Origin: an uncultured Burkholderiales bacterium | Lineage (GTDB): Bacteria > Pseudomonadota > Gammaproteobacteria > Burkholderiales > Burkholderiaceae_D | Direction of reading: 5' to 3' | Assembly (NCBI GenBank): GCA_937872165.1 | Contig: CALMOR010000217.1 | Location: 1-6,290 of the forward strand | Length of the DNA: 6,290 nt | Shown here: piece by piece, positions 6,282-6,290 of the stretch | How positions within the stretch are numbered: position 1 is the first letter of the stretch | Layout of the letters: every line of letters starts with the position of its first letter | The notes under the pieces: generated by a model | What the model was told of the DNA's origin: nothing | What the model saw: only the letters and a program-made list of their open reading frames with translations | Databases searched by the model: none | Translations under genes and position numbers: made by a program

Positions 6282-6290
6282 ATGTCGAGA
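6282..6290 (+). CDS. Start of the next gene, three codons only (M-S-R); possibly the partner response regulator
   Basis: An ATG lies 34 nt after the kinase stop and right behind a good -10 element. Only ATG TCG AGA is visible, so nothing can be identified from sequence. Because the kinase lacks a receiver domain, a FixJ/LuxR-family response regulator is the expected neighbour; this is inference from gene context. No Shine-Dalgarno sequence precedes the ATG (the 8 nt before it are TCCCGCCC-like), consistent with a leaderless or near-leaderless mRNA. Confidence 0.45.

Overview
The window is a chromosomal segment of a GC-rich (by eye about two-thirds G+C) Gram-negative bacterium. The pyruvate dehydrogenase E1 is the long homodimeric AceE type, and the E2 starts directly with a lipoyl domain reading MIELKVPDIGDF. 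Together with an FixL/TtrS-like PAS kinase next to aceE, this most resembles Betaproteobacteria (Burkholderiales-like). That assignment rests on recalled family resemblance, not on a search.

Layout. Positions 1-170 (minus strand) hold the first 56 codons of aceF, the dihydrolipoamide acetyltransferase. Positions 171-271 are a 101-nt gap between aceE and aceF that contains a strong GC-rich stem-loop just after the aceE stop. Positions 272-2977 (minus) are a complete, intact aceE of 901 residues. Positions 2978-3289 are a 312-bp divergent regulatory region. It holds a good ribosome binding site and a plausible sigma70 promoter for aceE, an 8-bp-arm inverted repeat abutting the aceE -10 element, a smaller inverted repeat in the aceE leader, a weaker -10 candidate for the opposite gene, and a 10-bp direct repeat with a 21-bp period. 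Positions 3290-6247 (plus) are a complete 985-residue membrane sensor histidine kinase: a probable Cache-like extracytoplasmic domain between two membrane helices, three PAS regions, a dimerisation/phosphoacceptor domain with its histidine, and a full ATPase domain. Positions 6248-6290 hold a near-consensus -10 hexamer placed so close to an ATG that the next gene would be leaderless or nearly so; only its first three codons are visible.

How the genes work together. AceE and AceF are the E1 and E2 of the complex that converts pyruvate to acetyl-CoA, and they are transcribed leftward, probably with a lipoamide dehydrogenase gene further on. The kinase is transcribed rightward from the same intergenic region and has no receiver domain, so it needs a separate response regulator, for which the truncated gene at the right edge is the natural candidate. 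Divergent placement suggests, but does not prove, that the two-component system senses a small molecule and controls pyruvate dehydrogenase expression. I saw no mobile element, CRISPR array, RNA gene or exotic defence system. The points most worth a second look are regulatory.
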